Origin: S34-282 sp034422075
Lineage (GTDB): Bacteria > Chloroflexota > Dehalococcoidia > Lucifugimonadales > Australimonadaceae
Assembly: GCA_034422075.1 (NCBI GenBank)
Contig: DAOUJX010000072.1
Span: 1-53,306 of the forward strand
DNA length: 53,306 bases
Direction of reading: 5' to 3'
In this document: positions 16,724 through 26,274 of the stretch, piece by piece
Position numbering within the stretch: the stretch's first letter is position 1
How the letters are laid out: every line of letters begins with the position of its first letter
Translations under genes and position numbers: made by a program
Notes under the pieces: model-generated
Databases searched by the model: none
What the model saw: the letters and a program-made list of their open reading frames with translations, nothing else
What the model was told of the DNA's origin: nothing

Positions 16724-17872
16724 CTACTCCAGCAACTGCGCCCACGACGGCATCGGCGTACCTATGGAGAGCGGACGAACGGGAGGGAGCGCCTCAAGAG
16801 GCGCGTCGGGGTCAAAGCCCGGGAGCGGTCCGCACGCAAGGCCCTTGGTCAAGGCAATGACCCGAAAGTTGCCTAGGCCGTCGGGCGCAATGAGGTGGTC
16901 GAGCGCGGCGTCGTTAGCGTCGCGCGACTGCGGGTCCGTCGAGCGCATGATTGCATCACGGGCGGCTTCTAGGCCGAGGTTCCGCAGGAAATCGCGCTGC
17001 GTCGTATCCCCAGCGACGGCAAAGCCCTCATCGGCGGCGAAGGCGCGCAGCGTTGTGAATTCAACGTGCGCGCCGATGTCTTGCCGCCCAACATGCACGA
17101 ATGGGTCAGTCACGGGCGTGTGCTGGTAGTAGCAGCGGAGCGTCCCCTTGGAGCGCTCCGGCGCGTAGTAGTCCGGCGCATCGTGGCCGTAGTCGATAAG
17201 GAGGACACAGCCGCGTGCCACCGACGACGACAAGCCGGCTAGCCATTCGCCCATGCGCAGGTTGACCTCGCCGACATGCCCCTCGCCGAGCCGCACGCCG
17301 AGTGCGGCAAGCCGCTCGGCTAGCGCAGGCGTCGACGGCGGGCCAGGGCGTTCGATGAGGGTATCCCCATCCTGCGTGACATAGAGCTCCGCCAATTCGC
17401 CTCCCCGGACGGTCACGCGATGAACAGGCATAGCATCGAGTAGTTCATTCGCGAGCACGACCCCGTGGAAGTTGCGCAGGGGGATGCGGTCGGCGACCAG
17501 CCACTGTACGCTGCCCCGCCCTAGCAGCGCGCCAGGGGTCGGCAGAGGGCGCAGGTCGATCGCCGTATATGAGAGCGAAGGAGCTGCTGCGACAACATCG
17601 GCGGCGAGACGTCCGTCGCCCGCGCCCAACTCGACGACGGCGCGCGGTACACCACTCAGCGACGTCACGAATCGCGCCAGCAGCGCGCCGAAAGCGGGGT
17701 GGACATGGGGCGAGGTATAGAAGTCGCCAGCGGGGCCGAGCGGACGGGGGGATGTGTAGTAGCCGCCACCGGGCACATACAGCGCCAATGCCATGAAGTC
17801 GGCGAAGGTAATGCGACCGTGTGCTGCAAGCCGCTTGCGAATGGCAGTTTCGGCTGCGGTGGGTTGGGACAC
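16724..17872 (-). CDS. MidA/NDUFAF7-like SAM-dependent methyltransferase (DUF185)
   Basis: 382 residues. DUF185 features are an N-terminal ITFADFMALALYVPGGGYY, then GDFYTSPHVHPAFGALLARF, the SAM-binding VVELGAGDGRLAADV, LANELLDAMPVHRV, and GCVLLIDYGHDAPDYY. In mitochondria the homologue methylates an arginine of complex I; the bacterial substrate is not established. GTG start at 17872. An isolated gene between the GYD unit and the small CxxC protein. Confidence 0.87.
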   Translation of the reverse strand: MSQPTAAETAIRKRLAAHGRITFADFMALALYVPGGGYYTSPRPLGPAGDFYTSPHVHPAFGALLARFVTSLSGVPRAVVELGAGDGRLAADVVAAAPSLSYTAIDLRPLPTPGALLGRGSVQWLVADRIPLRNFHGVVLANELLDAMPVHRVTVRGGELAELYVTQDGDTLIERPGPPSTPALAERLAALGVRLGEGHVGEVNLRMGEWLAGLSSSVARGCVLLIDYGHDAPDYYAPERSKGTLRCYYQHTPVTDPFVHVGRQDIGAHVEFTTLRAFAADEGFAVAGDTTQRDFLRNLGLEAARDAIMRSTDPQSRDANDAALDHLIAPDGLGNFRVIALTKGLACGPLPGFDPDAPLEALPPVRPLSIGTPMPSWAQLLE

Positions 17873-17914
17873 TCTTACCCTACCCCCCTGGCTAGGCGAA
17901 GGCGGAGAGGAGTG

Positions 17915-18127
17915 TTAGGAGGACGTGAGCGCCTGGTTTCGGTTGACGTGACTGCCGTCTGATTCCCAGCTGGTGATTTGGATAGAGTTCTTGAATTCGC
18001 GCTCAACGCCGCAGATCTTGCACCGCCCCTTGCTGAATGGGCCGTTGGGGCTCTCGATGAGCCAGTGGTGGCCGTGGTCGGTGCCCTGACATCCCCCTGC
18101 GCCCTGAATCTCTTGAGTCGTCGACAT
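17915..18127 (-). CDS. Small hypothetical protein with His cluster and CxxC
   Basis: 70 residues. A His-rich segment DHGHHWLIESPNG is followed by SKGRCKICGVEREFKNS; the His pair and CKIC could form one metal site, although only two cysteines are close together. The tail is polar. ATG at 18127 has AGGAGAG 6 nt upstream, and the gene starts 33 bp after the citrate synthase stop on the same strand. I do not know a function; the compact HxW/CxxC layout suggests a nucleic-acid or protein-binding mini zinc ribbon. Confidence 0.65.
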   Translation of the reverse strand: MSTTQEIQGAGGCQGTDHGHHWLIESPNGPFSKGRCKICGVEREFKNSIQITSWESDGSHVNRNQALTSS

Positions 18128-18160
18128 CCCACTCTCCTGCTGTGATGGATAGGCGCTCGA

Positions 18161-19306
18161 TCAGCCGCGCTGATTGATAGGTACGTACTCGACACTGTCG
18201 GGGCCGACGTAGTGCATCAGCGGGCGAATCAAGATGTTGCGGTCCTGCTGCTCCAGCACCTGGGTGACATACCCGGGTATGCGCGCCAAGGCAAAGATAG
18301 AGATGAATAGGTCCTCGGGAATGCCAAGCAGGTAGTAGACGGAGCCCGACCAGAAGTCGACATTGACGCAGATGCCCCGCTCGGCATAGGGCTGCATGTA
18401 CTCCTCGACGCGGCTGAGGATGCGGAACCACTTAGGGTCGCCCGCCTTCTCGGCCAACAGCCTCGACCCTTCGCGGAGGTGGCGCGCTCGCGGATCCTCT
18501 GCCTTGTAGACCGCGTGGCCGAACCCCATGATGCGCTCGCGGTTCTTGTGCTTCTGTTGCAAGTAGGCTTCGACGTTCGATTCGTCCCCAATTTCCAGCG
18601 CCATGCGCATGACGCCCTCAGCGGCGCCGCCATGCAAGGGGCCCTTGAGGGTGGAGAGGCCTGAAACGACGCAGCCGTGGATATCGGCGAGGGTGCTCGC
18701 CGTCACACGCGCAGCGAACGACGATGCGTTGGAGCCGTGGTCAAGGTGGACGATGAAGTCCTTGTCCATGAGGCGCGTGGTGTCGGAGTCCGGCTCCTCG
18801 CCCAGCAGCATGTAGAGGAAGTTGCCGGCATGATTGAGGGATGGGCTGGGGTCGACCAGCGGCTGCTCGGTGCGCAGGCGGTGATGCGCGGCAACGATGG
18901 TGGACGACTGGGCTGTAATCTCTATGCCCTTCCGCACCGCCGCCTCGTGCGACGCGTCCGCCGTGTCAGGCGTGAATGCTGAGAGGGCGGAGACGGCGGT
19001 GCGCAAGACATCCATCGGGTGAGCGTCCTTGACGCGGTCAATGAGCTCAATGATTGGCGCGGGCAGCGCACGGGCGGCCTTGAGCTGCGCGTCGAGGGCG
19101 ACCAACTCGCGCTCGGTGGGCAGCCGACCGTTCAGCAGCAGGAATACCGACTCTTCAAACGTGGACTTCTCGGCAAGATCGTGGATGTCGTATCCACGGT
19201 AGATGAGGCGGCCGATATCGCCGATGACGTTGCTGGACTCAGTGGTGTCGAGGTAGACGCCTCGAAGGCCCCGCTTAAGTTCGATGTCTTGCTGTTGCTG
19301 GGCCAT
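18161..19306 (-). CDS. gltA: Citrate synthase
   Basis: 381 residues from ATG 19306, the short (type I, about 380 residue) form. Catalytic residues are visible: His in IVHLDHGSNASS, His in MGFGHAVYK, and Asp in NVDFWSGSVYY. The N-terminus has GLRGVYLDTTESS and YRGYDIHDLA as usual for this class. It condenses oxaloacetate and acetyl-CoA, the entry to the TCA cycle. The longer open frame back to 19378 has no other support; GGAGG lies about 12 nt before the chosen ATG. A 2-methylcitrate synthase is not excluded, because the families are close. Confidence 0.88.
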   Translation of the reverse strand: MAQQQQDIELKRGLRGVYLDTTESSNVIGDIGRLIYRGYDIHDLAEKSTFEESVFLLLNGRLPTERELVALDAQLKAARALPAPIIELIDRVKDAHPMDVLRTAVSALSAFTPDTADASHEAAVRKGIEITAQSSTIVAAHHRLRTEQPLVDPSPSLNHAGNFLYMLLGEEPDSDTTRLMDKDFIVHLDHGSNASSFAARVTASTLADIHGCVVSGLSTLKGPLHGGAAEGVMRMALEIGDESNVEAYLQQKHKNRERIMGFGHAVYKAEDPRARHLREGSRLLAEKAGDPKWFRILSRVEEYMQPYAERGICVNVDFWSGSVYYLLGIPEDLFISIFALARIPGYVTQVLEQQDRNILIRPLMHYVGPDSVEYVPINQRG

Positions 19307-19532
19307 CCCTGACTGCGTCCCTCCTCGACAAACGCCGGGCGCTATCCCCGTGGGCTTGAGCACGCGAAACGGCTGCATTACCGCACGCGAGTCAAAGAGG
19401 TACGTCGCCCTCCCCTAGGGCAACCGTCTACGCCTGTGTTAGCGCCGTGTGCCGATGGAAAACCGGCGTCTCAGCCCCTCGTAGGAACCGCGCAAATAAT
19501 AGCGTCGAAGGGCCTAGGTGTCAAACGGGGAG

Positions 19533-19541
19533 TGCTATCCT
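19533..19541 (+). promoter_or_regulatory. Extended -10 promoter of ylxP, leaderless arrangement
   Basis: TGC-TATCCT, then 7 nt, then the ATG at 19549. Transcription is predicted to start on the initiation codon. No Shine-Dalgarno is present. Confidence 0.6.
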
Positions 19542-19548
19542 CGCGGGC

Positions 19549-19842
19549 ATGCATATTGGCTCGGCGCGGCTGACGCTACGGCTGCCAGGCAACGATTCGC
19601 TCAAAGGCAAGCGGCACGTCGCAAAGTCGCTCGTGACACGGCTGCGGCAGCGCTACAACCTCTCCATCTCCGAGGTGGACACGCAGGACGCTTGGCAGAC
19701 GCTCGTCCTCGGCGTCGCGTGCGTCGGTATGAACGGGGGCAAAGCCGACAGCACGCTGGACAAGGTCATCGCCTTCATCGAGGCGAGCCGGCTAGACGTT
19801 GAGCTTGTAGACGTGCAGCGCGAAGTGGCCGAGGGGCCATAG
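19549..19842 (+). CDS. ylxP: YlxP/DUF503 family protein
   Basis: 97 residues, normal for DUF503. Signatures are RLTLRLPGNDSLKGKRHVAK, then LRQRYNLSISEVDTQDAWQT and LDKVIAFIEAS. In Bacillus the gene sits in the nusA-infB-rbfA region; here it is separate, opposite citrate synthase. Members are small ferredoxin-fold proteins linked to ribosome maturation, but the role is not settled. An upstream extension of the frame to 19447 crosses the promoter and is rejected. It converges with dnaK 12 bp downstream. Confidence 0.85.
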   Translation: MHIGSARLTLRLPGNDSLKGKRHVAKSLVTRLRQRYNLSISEVDTQDAWQTLVLGVACVGMNGGKADSTLDKVIAFIEASRLDVELVDVQREVAEGP

Positions 19843-19854
19843 GCTCCGCCGGCG

Positions 19855-21744
<1,890 letters not shown>

Positions 21745-21787
21745 GATTCCCTTCTCCTACGTCCTATGCCTCTGAGGATCTGTCTTC

Positions 21788-22345
21788 TCAATGGTTGGTT
21801 GGTCCGCTGTCTGCGGGCAAGGATTGCGCGACTACAACCTGCGCGGCGCGCAGGATGCGGTCGGCGGTGCGGTAGCCGGCGCGCACACACGCGACCACTG
21901 CGCCTGCTGCGTAGTCGGACGTCGGTGCCTGCGCTACGGCCTCGTGAACGGCCGGGTCAAACGTATCGCCGGGTGCGGGTTCGTAAGCGCTGACGCCGAC
22001 GGATTGGACGACAGCCTCCACATTGTGCAGCACCATGCGTACCCCCTCGTCCCACGGCCCACCGCCGGGCGGCATGGACTCGACGGCACGGCGCAAGTCG
22101 TCGATGACGGGCAACAGGCGCGTGACGACGCCGTTTGCGGCATTGCGCTCCAGGAATTGCCGCTCCTCGTCGACGCGGCGGCGGTAGTTGAGCAGGTCCG
22201 CCTGCGCACGGGCGGCCAACTCCTTAAGCTCGTCGCGCTCGCTCATCAGTCGCTCGACGTCCGGCAAATCGGCGGCCTCCTGCGCGGAAGCGCCTTCCGC
22301 TTCGGGATGGATTTCAAGGTCATTTCGCTCGTGCTCACTGGTCAA
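21788..22345 (-). CDS. grpE: Nucleotide exchange factor GrpE
   Basis: 185 residues from TTG 22345. The acidic N-terminus is followed by a long coiled coil containing ELAARAQADLLNYRRRVDEE, then the C-terminal beta domain with FDPAVHEAVAQAPTSD and GYRTADRILRAAQVVVA. It releases ADP from DnaK. TTG at 22345 has GGAGAGGAGG 5 nt upstream; GTG at 22366 adds seven residues but lacks a ribosome-binding site. The start lies inside the 3' end of hspR, which fits translational coupling. Confidence 0.93.
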   Translation of the reverse strand: MTSEHERNDLEIHPEAEGASAQEAADLPDVERLMSERDELKELAARAQADLLNYRRRVDEERQFLERNAANGVVTRLLPVIDDLRRAVESMPPGGGPWDEGVRMVLHNVEAVVQSVGVSAYEPAPGDTFDPAVHEAVAQAPTSDYAAGAVVACVRAGYRTADRILRAAQVVVAQSLPADSGPTNH

Positions 22346-22877
22346 GGGGACCTCCTCTCCAGCCACTGGGCGCCGGGGGCGCAGCGTGGCCCTGGAGCAT
22401 GGAGAAGATGGCGTCTACTTCGGCGCGCAGCGCGCTGAGCATGTCACCGGGCCGCGCTGCGCCCGGGCCGACGCGCTGGTGGAGCGAGCCAAGCCGCTCG
22501 ACAAGGCGCAGCACCGTCTCGACGCCGGCCACATTTAGACCCAGTTCGTCGACAAGGTGCTTGATCATGCGCAGGCGCAGGATGTCGGTATCGGAGTAGA
22601 GGCGGAGCATTCCGCCGGTGCGCGACGGACGGACGAGCCCGGCGCGCTCGTACTTGCGAAGCGTCTGAGGGTGCATGGAAACCATGCGTGCAGCGACGCT
22701 AATGATGTAGACGCCTTCGGACGAATCCACCGAATCGGATGTTGCGCCGGCGCGGTCTCGTTGCGCCGGTGGAGCTGGACGCACGAATTGGCCGATTACG
22801 TCATGGTTTACCGAAGTCGTCTGCTTAAGGTCTTGCATTTCTGCGGAATCCGCCACATAATGGGCATGCTTCGTCAT
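22335..22877 (-). CDS. hspR: MerR-family heat-shock repressor HspR
   Basis: 180 residues from ATG 22877; ATG at 22838 (MQDLKQ) is an alternative. The MerR helix-turn-helix is VYIISVAARMVSMHPQTLRKYERAGLV, followed by the wing SRTGGMLRLYSDTDILRLR and a dimer helix DELGLNVAGVETVLRLVERL, as in HspR. An unusual Q/P-rich N-terminal stretch of roughly 50 residues precedes the HTH. The open frame to 22901 is rejected because it begins inside the predicted -10. First gene of the operon, as in Actinobacteria, and probably autoregulated through the adjacent inverted repeat. Confidence 0.88.
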   Translation of the reverse strand: MTKHAHYVADSAEMQDLKQTTSVNHDVIGQFVRPAPPAQRDRAGATSDSVDSSEGVYIISVAARMVSMHPQTLRKYERAGLVRPSRTGGMLRLYSDTDILRLRMIKHLVDELGLNVAGVETVLRLVERLGSLHQRVGPGAARPGDMLSALRAEVDAIFSMLQGHAAPPAPSGWRGGPLDQ

Positions 22878-22884
22878 ACGAGGT

Positions 22885-22923
22885 TTGACAAGAGCATACA
22901 TGGTTGATACGGTTCATGTCAAG
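22885..22923. promoter_or_regulatory. HspR (HAIR-like) operator overlapping two opposed promoters
   Basis: The operator is 22903-22923: left arm GTTGATA, 7-bp spacer CGGTTCA, right arm TGTCAAG. The known HAIR consensus is CTTGAGT-N7-ACTCAAG, and the TTGA/TCAA cores match in position and spacing. Minus-strand promoter for hspR: TTGACA (22917-22922), 18 bp, TATGCT (22893-22898). Plus-strand promoter: TTGACA (22885-22890), 17 bp, TACGGT (22908-22913), preceded by TGA as an extended -10. The repressor would cover both, so the zinc-ribbon gene on the plus strand may be coregulated. Confidence 0.65.
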
Positions 22924-23031
22924 ATGAGTCACACGGTGAAGTCAGCGCCTCCGCAGCCTACCGGCCAAGGGGACGCGGTAATCGAGAGAGAACGCCGCAG
23001 CGAACCAGAAGCTGCGGGAAAGGAGGCGGAG

Positions 23032-23223
23032 ATGGCGACGTTTATGCTGTTCAAGGCATGCCCGCGGTGCGGGGGCGATATGCACGTGAGTGGGGATATC
23101 TACGGCCCGTACAACAAGTGCGTGCAGTGTGGCCACACCGCCGACCTGCCTACGGAGGCTGATCTCCCCGTGGCGCGCGCCAAGACGGCGCAGAAGCCCA
23201 CAGTGAAGCGCGAAGCCGCATAG
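23032..23223 (+). CDS. Small zinc-ribbon protein, candidate HspR-regulon member
   Basis: 63 residues. CPRCGGDMHVSGD and KCVQCG form a two-knuckle zinc ribbon with four cysteines, followed by a charged Lys/Ala tail (residues 40-63). ATG at 23032 has GAAAGGAGG 5-6 nt upstream. An in-frame ATG at 22924, almost at the predicted transcription start, would give a 99-residue form with a polar extension. It is divergent from hspR and followed by a strong terminator, so it is monocistronic. Function unknown; stress-linked nucleic-acid or protein binding is a guess from context. Confidence 0.75.
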   Translation: MATFMLFKACPRCGGDMHVSGDIYGPYNKCVQCGHTADLPTEADLPVARAKTAQKPTVKREAA

Positions 23224-23252
23224 CCTCCTACGCAGCGCCTCCATCGAGCGCG

Positions 23253-23285
23253 AGGGCCCCTGTCTGGTGACGGGGGCCCTTTCGT
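23253..23285 (+). terminator. Intrinsic terminator of the zinc-ribbon gene
   Basis: 12-bp stem with one G-T pair: AGGGCCCCTGTC, loop TGGT, GACGGGGGCCCT, followed directly by TTTCGTCT. It lies 30 bp past the stop and is the clearest intrinsic terminator in the window. Confidence 0.75.
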
Positions 23286-23351
23286 CTGTGCATCGGGACC
23301 ATCATCCACCGCTCAGCGGCGGACGCTCACAGAGGGAGCGCGGCTACTCGC

Positions 23352-23849
23352 CTACGCCGGGGGCGCCTCTCCATAGTCGTCGGGCTGTTCGCCTTCGAGC
23401 GACTGGTACTTGGAAGGGCACTTGACGAGGACGCGGTCGGCGACAAAGACACCATCGTGGCCGTACACGCCGCCGAGGACAATCTCGGAATGGGGGTTGA
23501 AGAAGAGGTCGGGCACTGCGCCCTCGAGCGTAGCCGTAATTTGCTGACCATTCTCCTCCAGCAAGAAGGTGGCGGTTGTGCCCGGCCCGGAGCCGTCGGG
23601 CAGCGCGCGACTGAAGGAGTCGCTCACCAAGCGACCCTTGACCTGAATCGACTCGCCGAAGGCTGTCGGACCTCGCTCGACAAGTTCGTCGACGGTGAGG
23701 TAGTAGGAGGTAGCGCTCTGAAAGGCGGTGTAGCCGAAGTAGGCGAATGCGCCAAGCAGCAGCAACCCTACGATGGCTAACTTGGCGCGCCCGCTCAGCC
23801 CGGCGCGACGGACAGCCGCTTTCGTCTGTGACGCAGGCGTGTACTGCAC
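23352..23849 (-). CDS. ccmE: Cytochrome c maturation heme chaperone CcmE, CxxxY type
   Basis: 165 residues. One N-terminal membrane anchor (about 22-45, KLAIVGLLLLGAFAYFGYTA) precedes an OB-fold domain with YYLTVDELVERG, IQVKGRLVSDSF, TATFLLEENGQQ and LGGVYGHDGVFVADRVLVKC. The heme-binding motif is CPSKY, so cysteine replaces the usual histidine (HxxxY); this CxxxY variant is known in some archaea, Gram-positives and Desulfovibrio. GTG start at 23849 with GAAGGAGG upstream. Last of the ccmABCDE run. Confidence 0.9.
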   Translation of the reverse strand: MQYTPASQTKAAVRRAGLSGRAKLAIVGLLLLGAFAYFGYTAFQSATSYYLTVDELVERGPTAFGESIQVKGRLVSDSFSRALPDGSGPGTTATFLLEENGQQITATLEGAVPDLFFNPHSEIVLGGVYGHDGVFVADRVLVKCPSKYQSLEGEQPDDYGEAPPA

Positions 23850-23871
23850 GACAGCAGCAGCCCTCCTTCCG

Positions 23872-24036
23872 CTACCTGCCCCCGCGCTCCTCGCGTTCAG
23901 CGAGCTCTTGGCGCAGGTCTGCGACCTCGCGACGGAGGGCTTGCTCGCGGCGGCTTACGTAGATGATGTAGGCGAACAGCCCCACCCACACGACAGCGAA
24001 CCCTGCGAAGAGGAATCCGAGGTTGCTATCTTCCAT
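23872..24036 (-). CDS. ccmD: CcmD-like small membrane protein
   Basis: 54 residues. One membrane helix (about 6-26, LGFLFAGFAVVWVGLFAYII), the YVSRR boundary, then an amphipathic coiled tail rich in Arg and Glu. Size, topology and position between ccmC and ccmE are those of CcmD, which stabilises CcmC-CcmE and release of holo-CcmE. The ATG lies 6 bp past the ccmC stop. Confidence 0.85.
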   Translation of the reverse strand: MEDSNLGFLFAGFAVVWVGLFAYIIYVSRREQALRREVADLRQELAEREERGGR

Positions 24037-24042
24037 CGCGCT

Positions 24043-24804
24043 CTACGACCTTCCTTCATGGAGCGCGTAGTGGAGCGAGCCGATCTCGTCCTCGGTGCGC
24101 CGCACCCCGATGCGATGGTAGAGCAAGTAGGCGAACAAGAGCACGAAGGTGAGGACAGAGAAGTAGAAGGCGGTGCGCATGTCAGGCTCGAGGCCGCCGC
24201 CGGAGGCGAATGCACCGGTGACCTGGTCGGGATGCAGCCCGCGCCACCAAACCGCCGCCATGTAGACGATGGGCACGTTGATGAAGCCGATGATTCCGAT
24301 GACGGCGCTCCACCGTGCACCCTGCGCGCGGACGGGGGCGTAGGCACGCACCATCATGTAGCCCACGTAGGTAACCCACAGCACGAAGGTCGTCGTCAGC
24401 TTGGCATCCCACGTCCACCAAGTCCCCCAAACAGGCTTGCCCCAGATCGCCCCGGCGATGATGCCGACGGTCATAAAGGCGAGCCCCACTTCAGCGGCGG
24501 CAAACGCGCGGTTGTCCCACGAGCGGTCGCGCGTGCGAAGGTAGGCGATGGAGCTGCCAAAGGTCAGGAAGAAGGCAATAAAGGAGACCCACAGGGGTGG
24601 GACATGGATGTAGAAGATGCGCTGCACGTCGCCCATGACGCGCTCGGTGGGCGCCCAGATGAGCATGAGGTAGAGGTTGGCGACGAACATGGCCGCCAGC
24701 AGGAGAAGGAAGATGTACTTGGCGCGCTGGGCGTTCCCCAACACGCGACGCCCACGGGCTACCAGACCCTGCTGGTGCCGCCCCGCTACGGTTGCCATCG
24801 TCAC
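24043..24804 (-). CDS. ccmC: Heme exporter/handling protein CcmC
   Basis: 253 residues with six membrane helices. The tryptophan-rich heme-handling motif is WGTWWTWDAKLT, and periplasm-facing histidines occur in IFYIHVPPLWVSF and in WWRGLHPDQVTG. CcmC loads heme onto CcmE in system I. The GTG at 24804 overlaps the ccmB stop (GTGA); ATG two codons later is possible. Slightly longer than most CcmC at both ends. Confidence 0.93.
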   Translation of the reverse strand: MTMATVAGRHQQGLVARGRRVLGNAQRAKYIFLLLLAAMFVANLYLMLIWAPTERVMGDVQRIFYIHVPPLWVSFIAFFLTFGSSIAYLRTRDRSWDNRAFAAAEVGLAFMTVGIIAGAIWGKPVWGTWWTWDAKLTTTFVLWVTYVGYMMVRAYAPVRAQGARWSAVIGIIGFINVPIVYMAAVWWRGLHPDQVTGAFASGGGLEPDMRTAFYFSVLTFVLLFAYLLYHRIGVRRTEDEIGSLHYALHEGRS

Positions 24805-25475
24805 TCCTCGATTACGGCCTCGAACGCAACCGATGTTACCACAATGAAGACCACATCAAAGATGAGGATGAGCTGGAGCCAGCGCCCGTACTCGCTCCAT
24901 CCCTGCCCGGCAAAGATGTCGCTCGAGGAGGCGACGGCACCGATGAGGACTGGCAGTGCAGCGGGAAGAAAGAGGAGCGGCAGCAACACCTCACGTGCCC
25001 GCGTCCGTACGGCGATGGCGGAGAAGAGCGTGCCAACCGCTGCAAACCCGAGCGTCGCCGCGAGCGTCACACCAACGAAAGGGCCGTTCAGCACGGGCAG
25101 GTCGTAGAGGACGACGAAGACGGGCAGCATCAGCGCCTCGACGGCCGTCATGAGAGCGAAGACGCCGAGCAGCTTGCCTGCGTAGAGCGCCTCGCGTGCA
25201 ACCGGGGCGAGCAAGAGCGCATCGAGCGTCCCCTGCTCTTGCTCCAGTACGAAGTTTCGGTTCAGGCCGATGACGCCCGTAAAGACGAATGCTACCCAGA
25301 CGATTCCCGGCCCGACCGTTGCGAGCACGCGCGGGTTGGGGTCGAAGGCGAAGTTGAAGATGAAGGCGACGAGCACCGAGAAGACCAAGATGGAGACCAG
25401 CGACTCGCGCGTTCGCGCCTCGATGCGGACATCCTTGAGGAAGACCGTCCACGCCGTGTGCAGGTAGGCGCTCAT
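24801..25475 (-). CDS. ccmB: Heme ABC exporter permease CcmB
   Basis: 224 residues with six membrane helices. The family segment VFTGVIGLNRNFVLEQEQGTLD-like (about 65-87) and the LLAPVAREALYAGKLLG loop are present. CcmB is the permease partner of CcmA and acts in release of holo-CcmE. Its ATG overlaps the ccmA stop by four bases. Confidence 0.92.
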   Translation of the reverse strand: MSAYLHTAWTVFLKDVRIEARTRESLVSILVFSVLVAFIFNFAFDPNPRVLATVGPGIVWVAFVFTGVIGLNRNFVLEQEQGTLDALLLAPVAREALYAGKLLGVFALMTAVEALMLPVFVVLYDLPVLNGPFVGVTLAATLGFAAVGTLFSAIAVRTRAREVLLPLLFLPAALPVLIGAVASSSDIFAGQGWSEYGRWLQLILIFDVVFIVVTSVAFEAVIEE

Positions 25476-26230
25476 GCGGTGCGCCCCCCATGACCGAAGG
25501 CGGCATGGACGGCGCTTGCACTCAGGCCCGAAGTTTCGGCCTCCATGACGAGCGCGCCGTCGTTAAGAACGGCGACACGCTCGGCGAGTTGCAGGCCGCG
25601 GTCGACCGCGTGCGTCGACAAAACGACCGTTCCGCCCGCCTTCGCTAGGCCAAAGACAATATGGTTCAAGAGTTCGAGCCCCTGCTCATCCAGGCCCGTC
25701 TCTGGCTCATCGAGCAGCAGGATGCGAGGGCGGTGGAGGATTGCGCGGGCGATGGCCAAGCGCTTCTGCATTCCATTGGAGAGCGTGCGCGCACGCGCGT
25801 CAGCACGTTTCGCCAGCCCCACGTCATCGAGTAGCGCGCTGATGCGCTCATCGGCATCGGCGAGACGGTGAAGGCGCGCATGAAAGCGCAGGTTCTCCCG
25901 TGCGGTGAGGTCTGTGTAGAGGTAGTTGGCGTGGCCGGCAAAGCCCACGGCGCGGCGCACATCCATCGCGTTTCGACGCAAGTCGCAGCCAGCGACGCGC
26001 GCGCTGCCGGAGTCGGCGGAGGCGAGAGCTGCGAGGACGCGCAGCAGCGTGCTCTTGCCAGCGCCGTTGGGCCCGAAGAGGGCGACGACACACCCCCACG
26101 GCGCTTGCAGCGATACGTCGTAGAGGGCACGCGTGCGGCCGAACCACTTGTTCAGGCCGGCGGCTTCAATGGAGTAATGTGTGGCGCTCAATGCTTCCGT
26201 TACGGCGGCGTGTAGGTCATCATAGAGCAC
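25472..26230 (-). CDS. ccmA: Heme ABC exporter ATP-binding protein CcmA
   Basis: 252 residues. Walker A is FGPNGAGKSTLL, the signature TLSNGMQKRLAIARA, Walker B ILLLDEPETGLDEQG, and the switch His is in VVLSTHAVD. First gene of ccmABCDE on this strand. GTG at 26230 has no ribosome-binding site, and TAGGCT ends 5 nt upstream, so a leaderless or slightly later start is possible. No ccmF or ccmH is in the window; those genes must be elsewhere if the pathway is complete. Confidence 0.92.
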   Translation of the reverse strand: MLYDDLHAAVTEALSATHYSIEAAGLNKWFGRTRALYDVSLQAPWGCVVALFGPNGAGKSTLLRVLAALASADSGSARVAGCDLRRNAMDVRRAVGFAGHANYLYTDLTARENLRFHARLHRLADADERISALLDDVGLAKRADARARTLSNGMQKRLAIARAILHRPRILLLDEPETGLDEQGLELLNHIVFGLAKAGGTVVLSTHAVDRGLQLAERVAVLNDGALVMEAETSGLSASAVHAAFGHGGRTA

Positions 26231-26274
26231 TCACTAGCCTAACGACCAAAGGCGCAGGCAGGGAGGAGCGGGGA

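Noticed and set aside
23773..25107. 444-codon plus-strand frame opposite ccmB-ccmE
   Set aside because: Very His/Asp/Glu-rich translation with no family match; the opposite strand holds four clear ccm genes.
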